Positions 54,658 through 64,000 of a DNA stretch of 64,000 nucleotides are shown one piece after another. The stretch's first letter is position 1. The number at the start of each line of letters is the position of its first letter. The position numbers and the translations under genes are program-made. The stretch lies in contig NZ_JAWMWG010000001.1 of the NCBI RefSeq assembly GCF_037546065.1, positions 434,001 to 498,000 on the forward strand, read 5' to 3'. This DNA comes from Holzapfeliella saturejae (GTDB taxonomy: Bacteria > Bacillota > Bacilli > Lactobacillales > Lactobacillaceae). The notes beneath the pieces were generated by a model, which searched no databases, was not told the DNA's origin, and saw only the letters and a program-made list of their open reading frames with translations.

Positions 54658-54710
54658 GGGCGTCTTTATAGATACGTCAGCTCCCTGATATTCAGGGAGC
54701 TATTTTTGTT
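54658..54710 (+). promoter_or_regulatory. pyrG CTP-responsive attenuator (reiterative transcription type)
   Basis: The initial GGGC is followed about 20 bases later by a terminator: AGCTCCCTGA (54679-54688) pairs with TCAGGGAGCT (54692-54701), then a T run. In B. subtilis and L. lactis, low CTP stalls the polymerase after GGG, extra G residues are added, and the poly-G tail pairs with the pyrimidine-rich 5' arm of the terminator, allowing read-through. The GGGC start and the CTCCCT arm needed for this are both here. The hairpin may also terminate rpoE transcripts. Confidence 0.75.
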
Positions 54711-54728
54711 TTTCCCTGACTTTTTTAG

Positions 54729-56357
<1,629 letters not shown>

Positions 56358-56366
56358 AGTTACATT

Positions 56367-56397
56367 AAAAAGTTGTCGATTTCGACAACTTTTTTTA
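56367..56397 (+). terminator. Rho-independent terminator of pyrG
   Basis: AGTTGTCG (56371-56378) pairs with CGACAACT (56383-56390), followed by T7. Confidence 0.85.
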
Positions 56398-56520
56398 TAT
56401 CCCGAGTAATACTTATCGTTAATATCTTGTAATTTTTGCGTTTTTCTTATAACATTAAAGTAACGTGCGTCATCAATTATATGACAGCATGGTAATAATA
56501 GTTAAAGGACGTTCTTCCTA

Positions 56521-57789
56521 ATGAAAAAAATGATAATCAATGGCGGAAAGGCGTTAAAAGGCGACGTTTATATTGGTGGAGCTAAAAATAGCACAGTGGC
56601 GTTAATTCCAGCTGCTATTTTGTCACATACACCTGTTGTCTTGGAGTCTGTTCCCCGTATTCAAGATGTTGACAACTTAATGTCATTGCTACTGGATATG
56701 AACGTCACCAGTGATTTTGAACAAACAACTTTAACCATTGACCCAACAAATATCGAACTAAGACCACTACCACATGGTAAAATTAAAAGTCTGCGTGCTT
56801 CTTATTACTTTATGGGTGCTTTACTTGGAAGATTTGGTCGTGCAAGCGTTGCGTTTCCTGGAGGAGATGATATTGGTCCAAGACCAATTGATCAACATTT
56901 TAAAGGGATGGAATGTTTAGGGGCAAAAGTTGAAAATGTGGCTGGTGAAATCGTTGTATCCGCACCAAAAGAAGGTCTAAAAGGGGCACATATCACACTT
57001 GATATGACTTCTGTTGGTGCAACTGTTAATATTATTTTGGCAGCGGTCACAGCTAGTGGCAAAACCGTTTTAGAAAATGCTGCAAAAGAACCAGAAATCA
57101 TTGATTTAGCTACTTTTCTAAATAACATGGGAGCTAAAATTCGTGGTGCTGGAACAGATACCATTCGTATTGAGGGTGTTGAAAAGTTAGAAGCTAAAAA
57201 TGCACACACCATCATCCCAGATCGTATTGAAGCTGGAACTTACTTGTCTTTAGCGGCTTGTATTGGTGATGGTGTTTGTTTACACAACATCATCAGTGAG
57301 CACTTAGATTCATTTTTGGCTAAAGTAGAGGCTATGGGTGTTAACATGGACGTGAATGAAGATTCTATCTATGTTTATCCTTCGGGTGATTTGAGCATGA
57401 TTCAAGTCAAAACAATGCCTTACCCAGGTTTTGCAACTGACTTACAGCAACCAATTACCCCACTGTTAATTTCAGCTAAAAGTGGTGAAGGTGTTGTGAT
57501 TGATACCATTTATCCAAAACGTGTTAAACACATTCGTGAATTGAATAAAATGGGTGCTAAAATTAAAGTTGAAAACGATATTATTTTAGTTCACCCAGGG
57601 TCACAATTAACAGGTGCTGAAGTTGTAGCAGATGAAATTCGTGCAGGAGCTTCTTTGATGTTAGCGGGATTAATGGCTGACGGACAGACAGTTATTCATA
57701 ACGCTGACAACATTTTACGTGGTTATGACCGCGTTGAAGAGAAGTTACGTTTGCTTGGTGCAGATGTGACAGTTTGTGAAGACGATTAA
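56521..57789 (+). CDS. murA: UDP-N-acetylglucosamine 1-carboxyvinyltransferase, Cys-to-Asp type
   Basis: This 422-aa cytosolic enzyme adds enolpyruvate from PEP to UDP-GlcNAc, the first committed step of peptidoglycan synthesis. [20 protein letters not shown] and [17 protein letters not shown] match the EPT family. The catalytic loop reads [16 protein letters not shown], so Asp116 (56866-56868) stands where most MurA proteins have the fosfomycin-binding Cys (PGGCxIGxRP). Asp at this position keeps activity but prevents alkylation by fosfomycin in other bacteria. A second murA copy, common in Firmicutes, is not in the window. Confidence 0.94.
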   Translation: MKKMIINGGKALKGDVYIGGAKNSTVALIPAAILSHTPVVLESVPRIQDVDNLMSLLLDMNVTSDFEQTTLTIDPTNIELRPLPHGKIKSLRASYYFMGALLGRFGRASVAFPGGDDIGPRPIDQHFKGMECLGAKVENVAGEIVVSAPKEGLKGAHITLDMTSVGATVNIILAAVTASGKTVLENAAKEPEIIDLATFLNNMGAKIRGAGTDTIRIEGVEKLEAKNAHTIIPDRIEAGTYLSLAACIGDGVCLHNIISEHLDSFLAKVEAMGVNMDVNEDSIYVYPSGDLSMIQVKTMPYPGFATDLQQPITPLLISAKSGEGVVIDTIYPKRVKHIRELNKMGAKIKVENDIILVHPGSQLTGAEVVADEIRAGASLMLAGLMADGQTVIHNADNILRGYDRVEEKLRLLGADVTVCEDD

Positions 57790-57798
57790 AAAGAGGCT

Positions 57799-57827
57799 TT
57801 GCATTTTTTTTGGAGAGATGTTAATAT
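57799..57827 (+). promoter_or_regulatory. Promoter of rpmE2
   Basis: TTGCAT (57799-57804) and TAATAT (57822-57827) are 17 bases apart. Confidence 0.55.
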
Positions 57828-57888
57828 TTATTGTTGTAATAATTATCTCTAGTTTGGCAGACAAACTAGGGCAAAGGAGAAATGAGCT

Positions 57889-58134
57889 ATGAAGAAAAGC
57901 ATTCACCCAGAATACCATGAAGTCGTATTTATGGACTCAGCAACAGGTTTCAAATTTGTTTCTGGTTCAACAAAAAGTTCTGATGAAACTGTTGAATTTG
58001 AAGGTAAAACATACCCTCTAATTCGTATGGAAATCACATCAGACTCACACCCATTCTACACAGGTAAACAAAAATTTACTCAAGCAGATGGTCGTGTGGA
58101 CCGTTTCAACAAAAAATACGGTATCAAAGGTTAA
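57889..58134 (+). CDS. rpmE2: Type B 50S ribosomal protein L31
   Basis: This 81-aa ribosomal protein is the zinc-free L31 type: it begins [20 protein letters not shown], has [13 protein letters not shown] and ends [14 protein letters not shown], with no Cys at all. Type A L31 carries a CxxC zinc site. In bacteria with both forms, type B replaces type A when zinc is scarce; many lactic acid bacteria have only type B. ATG 57889 follows AAAGGAG. It is a single-gene unit with strong codon bias. Confidence 0.95.
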   Translation: MKKSIHPEYHEVVFMDSATGFKFVSGSTKSSDETVEFEGKTYPLIRMEITSDSHPFYTGKQKFTQADGRVDRFNKKYGIKG

Positions 58135-58144
58135 TTCTGATAAT

Positions 58145-58183
58145 CAAAAAAACACGTTCTTATTTCAAGAACGTGTTTTTTTA
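58145..58183. terminator. Bidirectional terminator after rpmE2
   Basis: AACACGTTCTT pairs with AAGAACGTGTT around ATTTC, flanked by A and T runs. It also serves the convergent MFS gene. Confidence 0.88.
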
Positions 58184-58192
58184 TGGCTTATT

Positions 58193-59422
58193 TTATTGTT
58201 TTTGATCGCGACGAAGTTCGCGCGTATTGATAGTTACCCAAATTAAATTAATTAAAACAAGTAAACTGGTTGATAAAAAGACGCCCGGATAGCCAAAACT
58301 ACTAGAAACAAATGAACCAATTAAAGGACCGGCAACATTACCCATCCCTTGAAAAGATTGGTTGTAGCTAAATATTCGCCCAGAAACTTCATGAGGTGAA
58401 TTTTTAGCAAGTAGTGTTTGTACTTGAGGTAACATCGCAGCATCAGATATCCCAACTAATAATCTTAGTATTCCTAGTTGCCAGACGTTGTGCACAAAGG
58501 CTTGTGGAATATATAAGATTAATGCAAAAGCAATCCCACCAATCAGTATTTTTTGCGTTCCGATTTTGTCACCCAATCGACCAAAAAACGGTGCTGCAAA
58601 CAGTGTTGCGACACCGGGTAATGCAGCAACAATCCCGCTGACAATCGCGACAGTACCATCATTGCCTAACAATTGCCGGACGTATAAACTCAAGATAGGA
58701 TTAACCGAATTATTAGAAGCTTGGATGATTAAAGTTGTTACAAAAAGACCGATAATCAATTTAGGATAAGGTAGATTTTGAAAAATCTGACGAATATTAA
58801 GCACTTTTTGACCTTCTTGAACGGGTCTAAAGTTTTCTTTTACTAGAAAAACAGTTAGTAAAAAGACTAAAAACAAGAGTGTTCCGGTAATGAAAAACGT
58901 TACACGATAAGAAAAAGCTTGGGCGACAACCCCACCAAATAAAGGACCTAACAGTGTTCCCGAGACAACACCCGTAGTCATTGTCCCAAGAGCTTGCCCT
59001 GATTTTTCTTTTGGGACAGTAGTGGCGATTAGGGCGTTAGCGTTACTAACATAACCAGAAAAGACACCCTGTAAAAGGCGCAAGATAATCAATTGTTGGA
59101 CATTAGTCACAACTCCCATTAACGCAATAATAATACTCATCCCAAGAGAAGCTCGCAGTAACATTAGGCGTCTACCTTTTGTATCAGCAAGCTTACCCCA
59201 AATTGGTGAAACCAATGCCATGACCAAAAAGGTAGAAGAGATGGTAATCCCACTCCAAAAACTTAATTCAGATTGAGAAAAGTCCCCCAGTGTATCAATA
59301 TACAAACTCATAAAAGGGACGATGATACTAAATCCCATTCCAACCATAAAACAACCGAACCATAAAACCTTCAGGTTTCGCCGCCAATTAGGATCATAAG
59401 ACGGTGTGACACTTTCAGACAT
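58193..59422 (-). CDS. MFS multidrug exporter (DHA1, PmrA/MdtG-like)
   Basis: This 409-aa protein has 12 predicted membrane helices. The loop 2-3 signature is VSPIWGKLADTKGRRLMLLR, helix 4 has RLLQGVFSGYVSNANALIAT, helix 5 motif C is GTLLGPLFGGVVA, and the second-half repeat is APFFGRLGDKIGTQKILIGG. The closest known type is PmrA/MdtG drug:proton antiporters, but substrates cannot be read from sequence. ATG at 59422 follows AAGGAGGA. It stands alone opposite murF. Confidence 0.88.
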   Translation of the reverse strand: MSESVTPSYDPNWRRNLKVLWFGCFMVGMGFSIIVPFMSLYIDTLGDFSQSELSFWSGITISSTFLVMALVSPIWGKLADTKGRRLMLLRASLGMSIIIALMGVVTNVQQLIILRLLQGVFSGYVSNANALIATTVPKEKSGQALGTMTTGVVSGTLLGPLFGGVVAQAFSYRVTFFITGTLLFLVFLLTVFLVKENFRPVQEGQKVLNIRQIFQNLPYPKLIIGLFVTTLIIQASNNSVNPILSLYVRQLLGNDGTVAIVSGIVAALPGVATLFAAPFFGRLGDKIGTQKILIGGIAFALILYIPQAFVHNVWQLGILRLLVGISDAAMLPQVQTLLAKNSPHEVSGRIFSYNQSFQGMGNVAGPLIGSFVSSSFGYPGVFLSTSLLVLINLIWVTINTRELRRDQKQ

Positions 59423-59580
59423 TTGAAATCCTCCTTATCAAAATAATTAATAGTACTATTCTACTGCTTTTATCAGACAAATAACAACAGTAAAATCAGA
59501 TAGTGCTTTTAATTACTTACTAAACGCAGTATAATGAACGATGTGCAATTTTTATTTTTCACTAGTTCAGGAGTTTTTAA

Positions 59581-60957
59581 ATGAAAATGATGCTTTCAGA
59601 GATTGCTAAAGCAATCGATGCAACAATTGATTCCAACCAGGATGTTGAAATCACAGAGGTACAATTTGATAGCCGTCTAATTAACGAAAATGCGTTATTC
59701 GTGCCAATTATTGGTGAGCGAGATGGTCATGATTTTGTATTTGCCGCTAAAGATTCTGGTGCAATTGCAACACTTTGGCAAACAGATCACGAAATCCCAG
59801 AAGATTTGGGATTAGCTGTTTTAAAAGTGGATGATTGTCTGGCAGCTCTTCAAAAATTAGCGAAATATTATTTACAAAAAGTTAATCCAAAAGTTGTTGC
59901 TGTAACGGGTAGCAATGGAAAAACGACAACAAAAGATATGATTCGTGATGTTTTGTCGACACAGTTTAATGTTCACGCAACAGAAGGTAACTTTAATAAT
60001 GAGATTGGGGTTCCCATGACCATTTTGAATATGAAGATTAATACCGAAATGTTAGTGTGTGAAATGGGGATGGACCGTCCAGGTCAGCTAACTCAACTTA
60101 GCCAAATCGTTTCTCCAGATGTTGCTGTGATTACGATGATAGGAGAAGCGCATCTTGAATTTTTTGGAACACGTGAAAAAATCGCGCAAGCCAAAATGGA
60201 AATTACTTCTTACTTAAAAGAGGATGGTTACTTAATTTATAATGGAGACGAGCCGTTACTTAATAACTTGGCTCAAAACATTGAACAAGACAAATTAACT
60301 TTTGGTTTTGAAAATACCAACCATCTTTATGCAACAAATGTTGAAACAAAGCAAAAGCAAATGAAGTTCCAAACCAACCTTGATGAAGAGATTAACTTTA
60401 CTTTACCTGTAATTGGTAAACACAATGTATCCAATGCATTAGCTGCGATTGTTGTGGGTGAAGTACTGCAAATTGAACCTTCAAATATGCAAGACGCGTT
60501 GAGTCATTTTAATTTGACTAAAGACCGTATGCAATGGTTAGAAGGGGATGCAGGAGAAGAGATTATGAGTGATATCTATAACTCTAATCCAACCGCTACT
60601 AGAGCTTCGTTAAGTGCTTTTTCTAATGTTTCATTAGCTAATGAAACTAACCAACGCATTGTTGTGTTAGCTGATATGCTTGAATTGGGTGAACAAGGCC
60701 CAGAATTACACGCGAACCTCGTGACCGCGTTTTCAAAAGACGCCATTAACCAGGTTTATTTATATGGCCCATTAATGGCCAATTTATATGATCAGCTAAT
60801 CAAAATTTATCCTGAAACCCACTTGCATTACTATGATATCGATCATAAGCAACAATTAATTCAGGATTTACAAGCAACGATTCATGCAGGTGACCTTGTT
60901 TTATTAAAAGGTAGTCATGGGTTGCATTTGAGTGAAGTTTTACAGGCACTTTTATAA
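59581..60957 (+). CDS. murF: UDP-N-acetylmuramoyl-tripeptide-D-alanyl-D-alanine ligase
   Basis: This 458-aa ligase adds D-Ala-D-Ala to the UDP-MurNAc-tripeptide, the last cytoplasmic precursor step. The N-terminal substrate domain has VQFDSRLINENALFVPIIGE. The ATP site is VVAVTGSNGKTTTKDMIRDV (about residue 105-124), followed by ATEGNFNNEIGVPMTIL and EMGMDRPGQLTQLSQIVSPD. The C-terminal domain has DIYNSNPTATRASL. ATG 59581 lies behind a weak site (CAGGAG). cshA follows 27 bases later and may be co-transcribed; alr, which supplies D-Ala, is 2 kb downstream. Confidence 0.95.
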   Translation: MKMMLSEIAKAIDATIDSNQDVEITEVQFDSRLINENALFVPIIGERDGHDFVFAAKDSGAIATLWQTDHEIPEDLGLAVLKVDDCLAALQKLAKYYLQKVNPKVVAVTGSNGKTTTKDMIRDVLSTQFNVHATEGNFNNEIGVPMTILNMKINTEMLVCEMGMDRPGQLTQLSQIVSPDVAVITMIGEAHLEFFGTREKIAQAKMEITSYLKEDGYLIYNGDEPLLNNLAQNIEQDKLTFGFENTNHLYATNVETKQKQMKFQTNLDEEINFTLPVIGKHNVSNALAAIVVGEVLQIEPSNMQDALSHFNLTKDRMQWLEGDAGEEIMSDIYNSNPTATRASLSAFSNVSLANETNQRIVVLADMLELGEQGPELHANLVTAFSKDAINQVYLYGPLMANLYDQLIKIYPETHLHYYDIDHKQQLIQDLQATIHAGDLVLLKGSHGLHLSEVLQALL

Positions 60958-60984
60958 AAAGTAGCCAAATTAGGAGGATATTTT

Positions 60985-62532
60985 TTGAAATTTGATGAAT
61001 TAAATTTGAACTCGGAGATACTACAATCGATTAAACGTGCTGGATTTGAAGAAGCAACACCTATCCAAGCTCAAACGATTCCTTTAGTACTTGAAGGAAA
61101 AGATGTTATCGGCCAAGCTCAAACAGGTACAGGGAAAACTGCTGCTTTTGGTTTACCCGTTTTACAAGAATTAAAACCCAATACAGGTAAAGTACAAGCT
61201 ATCGTAATTTCACCAACACGTGAACTTGCAATTCAAACACAAGAAGAACTTTACCGCTTAGGTCGTGATAACAAAGCACGTGTGCAAGTTGTTTATGGTG
61301 GATCAGATATTTCACGTCAAATCCGCTCACTAAAACAAGCACCTGATATTTTAGTTGGTACTCCAGGACGTTTACTTGACCACATTAAACGTCGTACAGT
61401 TGATTTAAGTCAAGTCCAACACGTTGTGTTAGATGAAGCTGATGAAATGCTAGACATGGGATTTGTGGAAGATATTGAAAGTATCTTAAGCAACGTTCCA
61501 AGTGAACATCAAACCTTACTATTTTCAGCCACAATGCCAAAACCAATCATGCGAATTGCAGAAAAATTCATGCAAGACCCTGAAATTGTGCAAGTAAAAT
61601 CAAAGAACTTAACTGCTGATAAAATTGAACAATACTATATTCGTTGTAAAGAATTTGAAAAATTCGATATTATGACACGTCTATTTGATGTTCAAAACCC
61701 AGAATTGACTGTGTTATTTGGTCGTACAAAACGTCGTGTTGATGAATTAACTAAAGGACTACAAATGCGTGGTTTTAACGCTGAAGGAATCCATGGTGAT
61801 TTATCTCAACAAAAACGTATGTCTGTTTTACGCCAATTTAAAGCAGGTAAACTAGATATCTTAGTCGCAACTGACGTTGCTGCTCGTGGATTAGATGTTT
61901 CAGGCGTTACTCACGTTTACAACTACGATATTCCACAAGACCCAGAAAGCTATGTTCACCGTATTGGTCGTACAGGTCGTGCTGGTAAAGATGGTGTAAG
62001 TGTAACCTTTGTAACAGGTAATGAAATGAGTTACCTACGTTCTATTGAAGGGTTAACTAAGAAGAAAGTATTACCTTTAGCACCACCTTCAGCAGAAGAA
62101 GCTTTCAAAGGCCAACTAGATAAATCATTAGATCATATCAAATCATTACTTGGTAATGCTAAGAGCCTTTCAAAATATGAAGCAAGTGCTGAACAATTAT
62201 TGACAGAATACGATGCAAAAGAACTAGTTTCTGCTTTACTTAAAGAAGTTACTAAAGATCCATCAGATGTTCCTGTTAAAATTACTTCAGAACGTCCACT
62301 ACCAAACAAAAACCGTGGCGGTGGTCGCGGTGGCAACCGTCGTCGTAATAACAACGGTGGTCGTCGTCGTAATAACGATCGTCGTGGCGGAGACCGTAAC
62401 CGCGGTGGAAACCGTAATCGTAACAATGATCGTCGTAAGAATAACGATCGCCGTGGTGGTAATGGCAACGGTAATCACAAGAAAAATCAAAATCAATCAA
62501 AAAGCGGTAACTTTACAATCCGTAAAAAATAA
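60985..62532 (+). CDS. cshA: DEAD-box RNA helicase
   Basis: The start is TTG 60985, well spaced from AGGAGGA, giving 515 aa; no earlier ATG exists in frame. The helicase core carries the Q motif, [14 protein letters not shown] (I), [12 protein letters not shown] (Ia), TPGRLLDHI (Ib), [12 protein letters not shown] (II), FSATMP (III), [13 protein letters not shown] (V) and [10 protein letters not shown] (VI). Residues ~440-515 are an Arg/Gly/Asn/Asp-rich disordered tail ([20 protein letters not shown]) that binds RNA. CshA acts in cold adaptation, ribosome assembly and mRNA decay. Confidence 0.96.
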   Translation: MKFDELNLNSEILQSIKRAGFEEATPIQAQTIPLVLEGKDVIGQAQTGTGKTAAFGLPVLQELKPNTGKVQAIVISPTRELAIQTQEELYRLGRDNKARVQVVYGGSDISRQIRSLKQAPDILVGTPGRLLDHIKRRTVDLSQVQHVVLDEADEMLDMGFVEDIESILSNVPSEHQTLLFSATMPKPIMRIAEKFMQDPEIVQVKSKNLTADKIEQYYIRCKEFEKFDIMTRLFDVQNPELTVLFGRTKRRVDELTKGLQMRGFNAEGIHGDLSQQKRMSVLRQFKAGKLDILVATDVAARGLDVSGVTHVYNYDIPQDPESYVHRIGRTGRAGKDGVSVTFVTGNEMSYLRSIEGLTKKKVLPLAPPSAEEAFKGQLDKSLDHIKSLLGNAKSLSKYEASAEQLLTEYDAKELVSALLKEVTKDPSDVPVKITSERPLPNKNRGGGRGGNRRRNNNGGRRRNNDRRGGDRNRGGNRNRNNDRRKNNDRRGGNGNGNHKKNQNQSKSGNFTIRKK

Positions 62533-62537
62533 TTAAG

Positions 62538-62571
62538 AAAAGAATTGGAAGTTATTTCCAATTCTTTTTTA
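62538..62571 (+). terminator. Rho-independent terminator of cshA
   Basis: AGAATTGGAA (62541-62550) pairs with TTCCAATTCT (62556-62565), then T6. Confidence 0.85.
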
Positions 62572-62613
62572 GTTTAGTATTGTATGTGTGCAAGAAAGAA
62601 GGCTTTTGCTAAA

Positions 62614-62982
62614 ATGATTATTGGATTAGGCATTGATATTACGCCACTAGAACGGATTGAGCGTGCCTATCAACGCAATGCCCGTTTTGCTAAACGAATT
62701 TTAACAACTAAAGAATATGAAAAATTTATAACTTGTACTGAGAAAGAAAAAATCCGTTATTTAGCAGGTCGTTTTTCTGTTAAGGAGTCTTTTTCAAAAG
62801 CTTATGGCACAGGAATTGGTGCAGTGAGACTGCAAGATATTGAAACACTTAGTGATAGTCGTGGGAAGCCAATTACAACAGTCAAAAACTTCTCTCAAAA
62901 AATTCATGTTTCGATTTCTCACTCAGATACTGATGTGATATCACAAGTTATATTGGAGGATTTACATGATAATTGCAACTAA
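62614..62982 (+). CDS. acpS: Holo-[acyl-carrier-protein] synthase
   Basis: ATG 62614 gives 122 aa and places the conserved MIIGLGIDITPLERI at the N-terminus; the upstream in-frame ATG 62584 would add ten residues not seen in the family. The enzyme transfers phosphopantetheine from CoA to acyl carrier protein. Magnesium ligands are Asp8 and the Glu of GRFSVKESFSKAYGTGIG, and HVSISHSDTDVISQVIL is the C-terminal motif. The ribosome-binding site (AAGAAGG) is somewhat distant. The end overlaps alr by 17 bases, the usual acpS-alr pairing in Firmicutes. Confidence 0.93.
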   Translation: MIIGLGIDITPLERIERAYQRNARFAKRILTTKEYEKFITCTEKEKIRYLAGRFSVKESFSKAYGTGIGAVRLQDIETLSDSRGKPITTVKNFSQKIHVSISHSDTDVISQVILEDLHDNCN

Positions 62983-64000
62983 TCGACATGCACAGGTGAA
63001 CGTTAATCTGGGAGCAATTAAACAAAATGTTAAGCGTCAAATCGACTCTTTTGATAAAGATGTGGATGTGTTTGGTGTGGTCAAAGCCAATGGTTATGGT
63101 CATGGGATGGTACCTGTTGCTCAAGCTATTTTACAAGCAGGGGCCAAAGGGCTTTGTGTGGCGATGATTGATGAAGCACTTGAACTTAGACAGCAAGGGA
63201 TATTATGTCCGATTTTAGTATTAGGTATTCAAGAACCAAGCTTAGCTGCTTTAGCCGCTGAATATAATATTTCACTGCCCGTTGGAGACCTTAATTGGTT
63301 GAAACAAGCAAGTAGTTACTTGAAACCTGCTCAACAACTTAAAATCCATCTAGCTGTGGATTCAGGAATGGGTCGTATCGGGTTTATGGAGGCTAGTCAG
63401 ATGCCTGAAATTGAGGATTATCTATTGAATCATCAAAATCAGTTTGAAGTTGAAGGGTTATTTACGCATTTTGCAACAGCTGATGAAGCAGATGATACTT
63501 ATTTTAATTATCAAGTTAGTCGCTTTAATGCAGTTAAAAAAGATTTGCGTCTTAAGCCCAAATATATTCATATGACTAATAGTGCGACTAGTTTGTTTCA
63601 TCATGAGGTGCATGGCAATATGGTTAGGATTGGAATTGGATTTTATGGGTTAAATCCTTCAAGTAGTCCAAGTGCTCCAGATTTAGCCTTACCTTACGAT
63701 TTGACACCCGCTTTATCTTTAACGAGTGAACTTGTTTTTGTTAAAGAAATTACGCCTAAAATGGGAGTTAGTTATGGGGCAACTTATCAAGCTGACGAAA
63801 ATCAATGGATAGGAACTATTCCAGTTGGTTATGCAGATGGCTGGTCACGAAAAATGCAAGGATTCAAAGTTAAAGTTGGCGATGAGTATTGTCCGATTGT
63901 TGGTCGAGTATGTATGGATCAATTTATGGTTAAACTAAGTAAGCCATATCCTGTCGGAACTCAAGTTACTTTGATTTCCGATAATCCAAATGATTCAAAT
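62966..64000 (+). CDS. alr: Alanine racemase (3' end beyond window)
   Basis: The frame from ATG 62966, behind GGAGGA, stays open for 345 codons to the end of the window, so about 25-30 C-terminal residues are missing. The PLP-binding lysine is in FGVVKANGYGHGMVPVAQA (about residue 40). AVDSGMGRIGF, FTHFATADEADD, MTNSATSLFHH, VRIGIGFYGLNPS and the second-subunit tyrosine region GVSYGATYQA are all present, as is IPVGYADGW near the end. The enzyme supplies D-alanine for peptidoglycan (via Ddl and MurF) and teichoic acids. Confidence 0.95.
   Translation, partial: MIIATNRHAQVNVNLGAIKQNVKRQIDSFDKDVDVFGVVKANGYGHGMVPVAQAILQAGAKGLCVAMIDEALELRQQGILCPILVLGIQEPSLAALAAEYNISLPVGDLNWLKQASSYLKPAQQLKIHLAVDSGMGRIGFMEASQMPEIEDYLLNHQNQFEVEGLFTHFATADEADDTYFNYQVSRFNAVKKDLRLKPKYIHMTNSATSLFHHEVHGNMVRIGIGFYGLNPSSSPSAPDLALPYDLTPALSLTSELVFVKEITPKMGVSYGATYQADENQWIGTIPVGYADGWSRKMQGFKVKVGDEYCPIVGRVCMDQFMVKLSKPYPVGTQVTLISDNPNDSN

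Noticed and set aside
62133..62536. Several open frames on both strands over the end of cshA
   Set aside because: They are shadows of the repetitive Arg/Gly/Asn codons and consist of low-complexity peptides.

Overview
The window is AT-rich chromosomal DNA from a low-GC Gram-positive bacterium of the order Lactobacillales. The gene orders metG-tatD-rnmV-ksgA-veg-purR-glmU-prs and rpoE-pyrG-murA-rpmE2 are typical of Lactobacillaceae and relatives. T-box leaders, an M-box, WxL/DUF916 surface proteins and crtN/crtM carotenoid genes fit the same group. The genus cannot be fixed from sequence alone; a Leuconostoc/Weissella-type or related lactic acid bacterium is my best guess. No CRISPR array, insertion sequence, prophage or rRNA operon was seen.

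Layout. 0-5 kb: the tail of one GW-repeat surface protein, an unrecognised 273-aa protein, a ComX/SigH-like sigma factor behind a strongly structured leader, and a 986-aa GW-repeat amidase (autolysin). 5.3-7.5 kb: glutamine-type ABC transporter (fused binding protein/permease plus ATPase). 7.6-13.7 kb: WxL surface cluster made of a small WxL protein, a 1324-aa beta-helix-like protein and a DUF916 membrane protein, followed by a 14-TM-type drug exporter. 15.4-19 kb: gpmA with a cre-like site inside its promoter, a YxeA-like protein, and an AEC transporter with a D-2-hydroxyacid dehydrogenase. 19-23 kb: udk, pcp, an LCP cell-wall ligase, plsY and a membrane glycosyltransferase. 23.2-26.6 kb: T-box-tyrS and two DUF975 membrane proteins. 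26.6-29.7 kb: crtN-crtM (C30 carotenoid) and a DtxR/MntR-type regulator. 29.8-32.9 kb: tRNA-Gly(CCC), tRNA-Thr(GGU), sucrose-6-phosphate hydrolase, a lipoprotein and a CPBP-like membrane protein. 32.9-35.2 kb: a HelD-type helicase broken by a one-base frameshift. 35.2-39.4 kb: T-box-trpS, aminotransferase, lemA and a TPM-domain protein. 39.4-42.5 kb: M-box-mgtA. 42.6-51.7 kb: the metG-to-prs housekeeping block. 51.7-54.6 kb: mscL, an HD phosphohydrolase, DUF1934 and rpoE. 54.6-58.1 kb: pyrG behind a reiterative-transcription-type attenuator, murA with Asp in place of the catalytic Cys, and rpmE2. 58.2-64 kb: an MFS exporter, murF, cshA, acpS and the start of alr.

How the genes work together. 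Cell-envelope functions dominate: GlmU, MurA, MurF and Alr make peptidoglycan precursors, PlsY makes phospholipid, an LCP enzyme attaches wall polymers, and the amidase and WxL proteins decorate the wall. Nucleotide supply and its control (Udk, Prs, PurR, PyrG) and translation (TyrS, TrpS, MetG, KsgA, RnmV, L31) form the second theme. Cis-regulatory RNA is unusually easy to read here: two T-boxes, an M-box, the pyrG attenuator, and one element that I cannot name, upstream of the sigma-factor gene.
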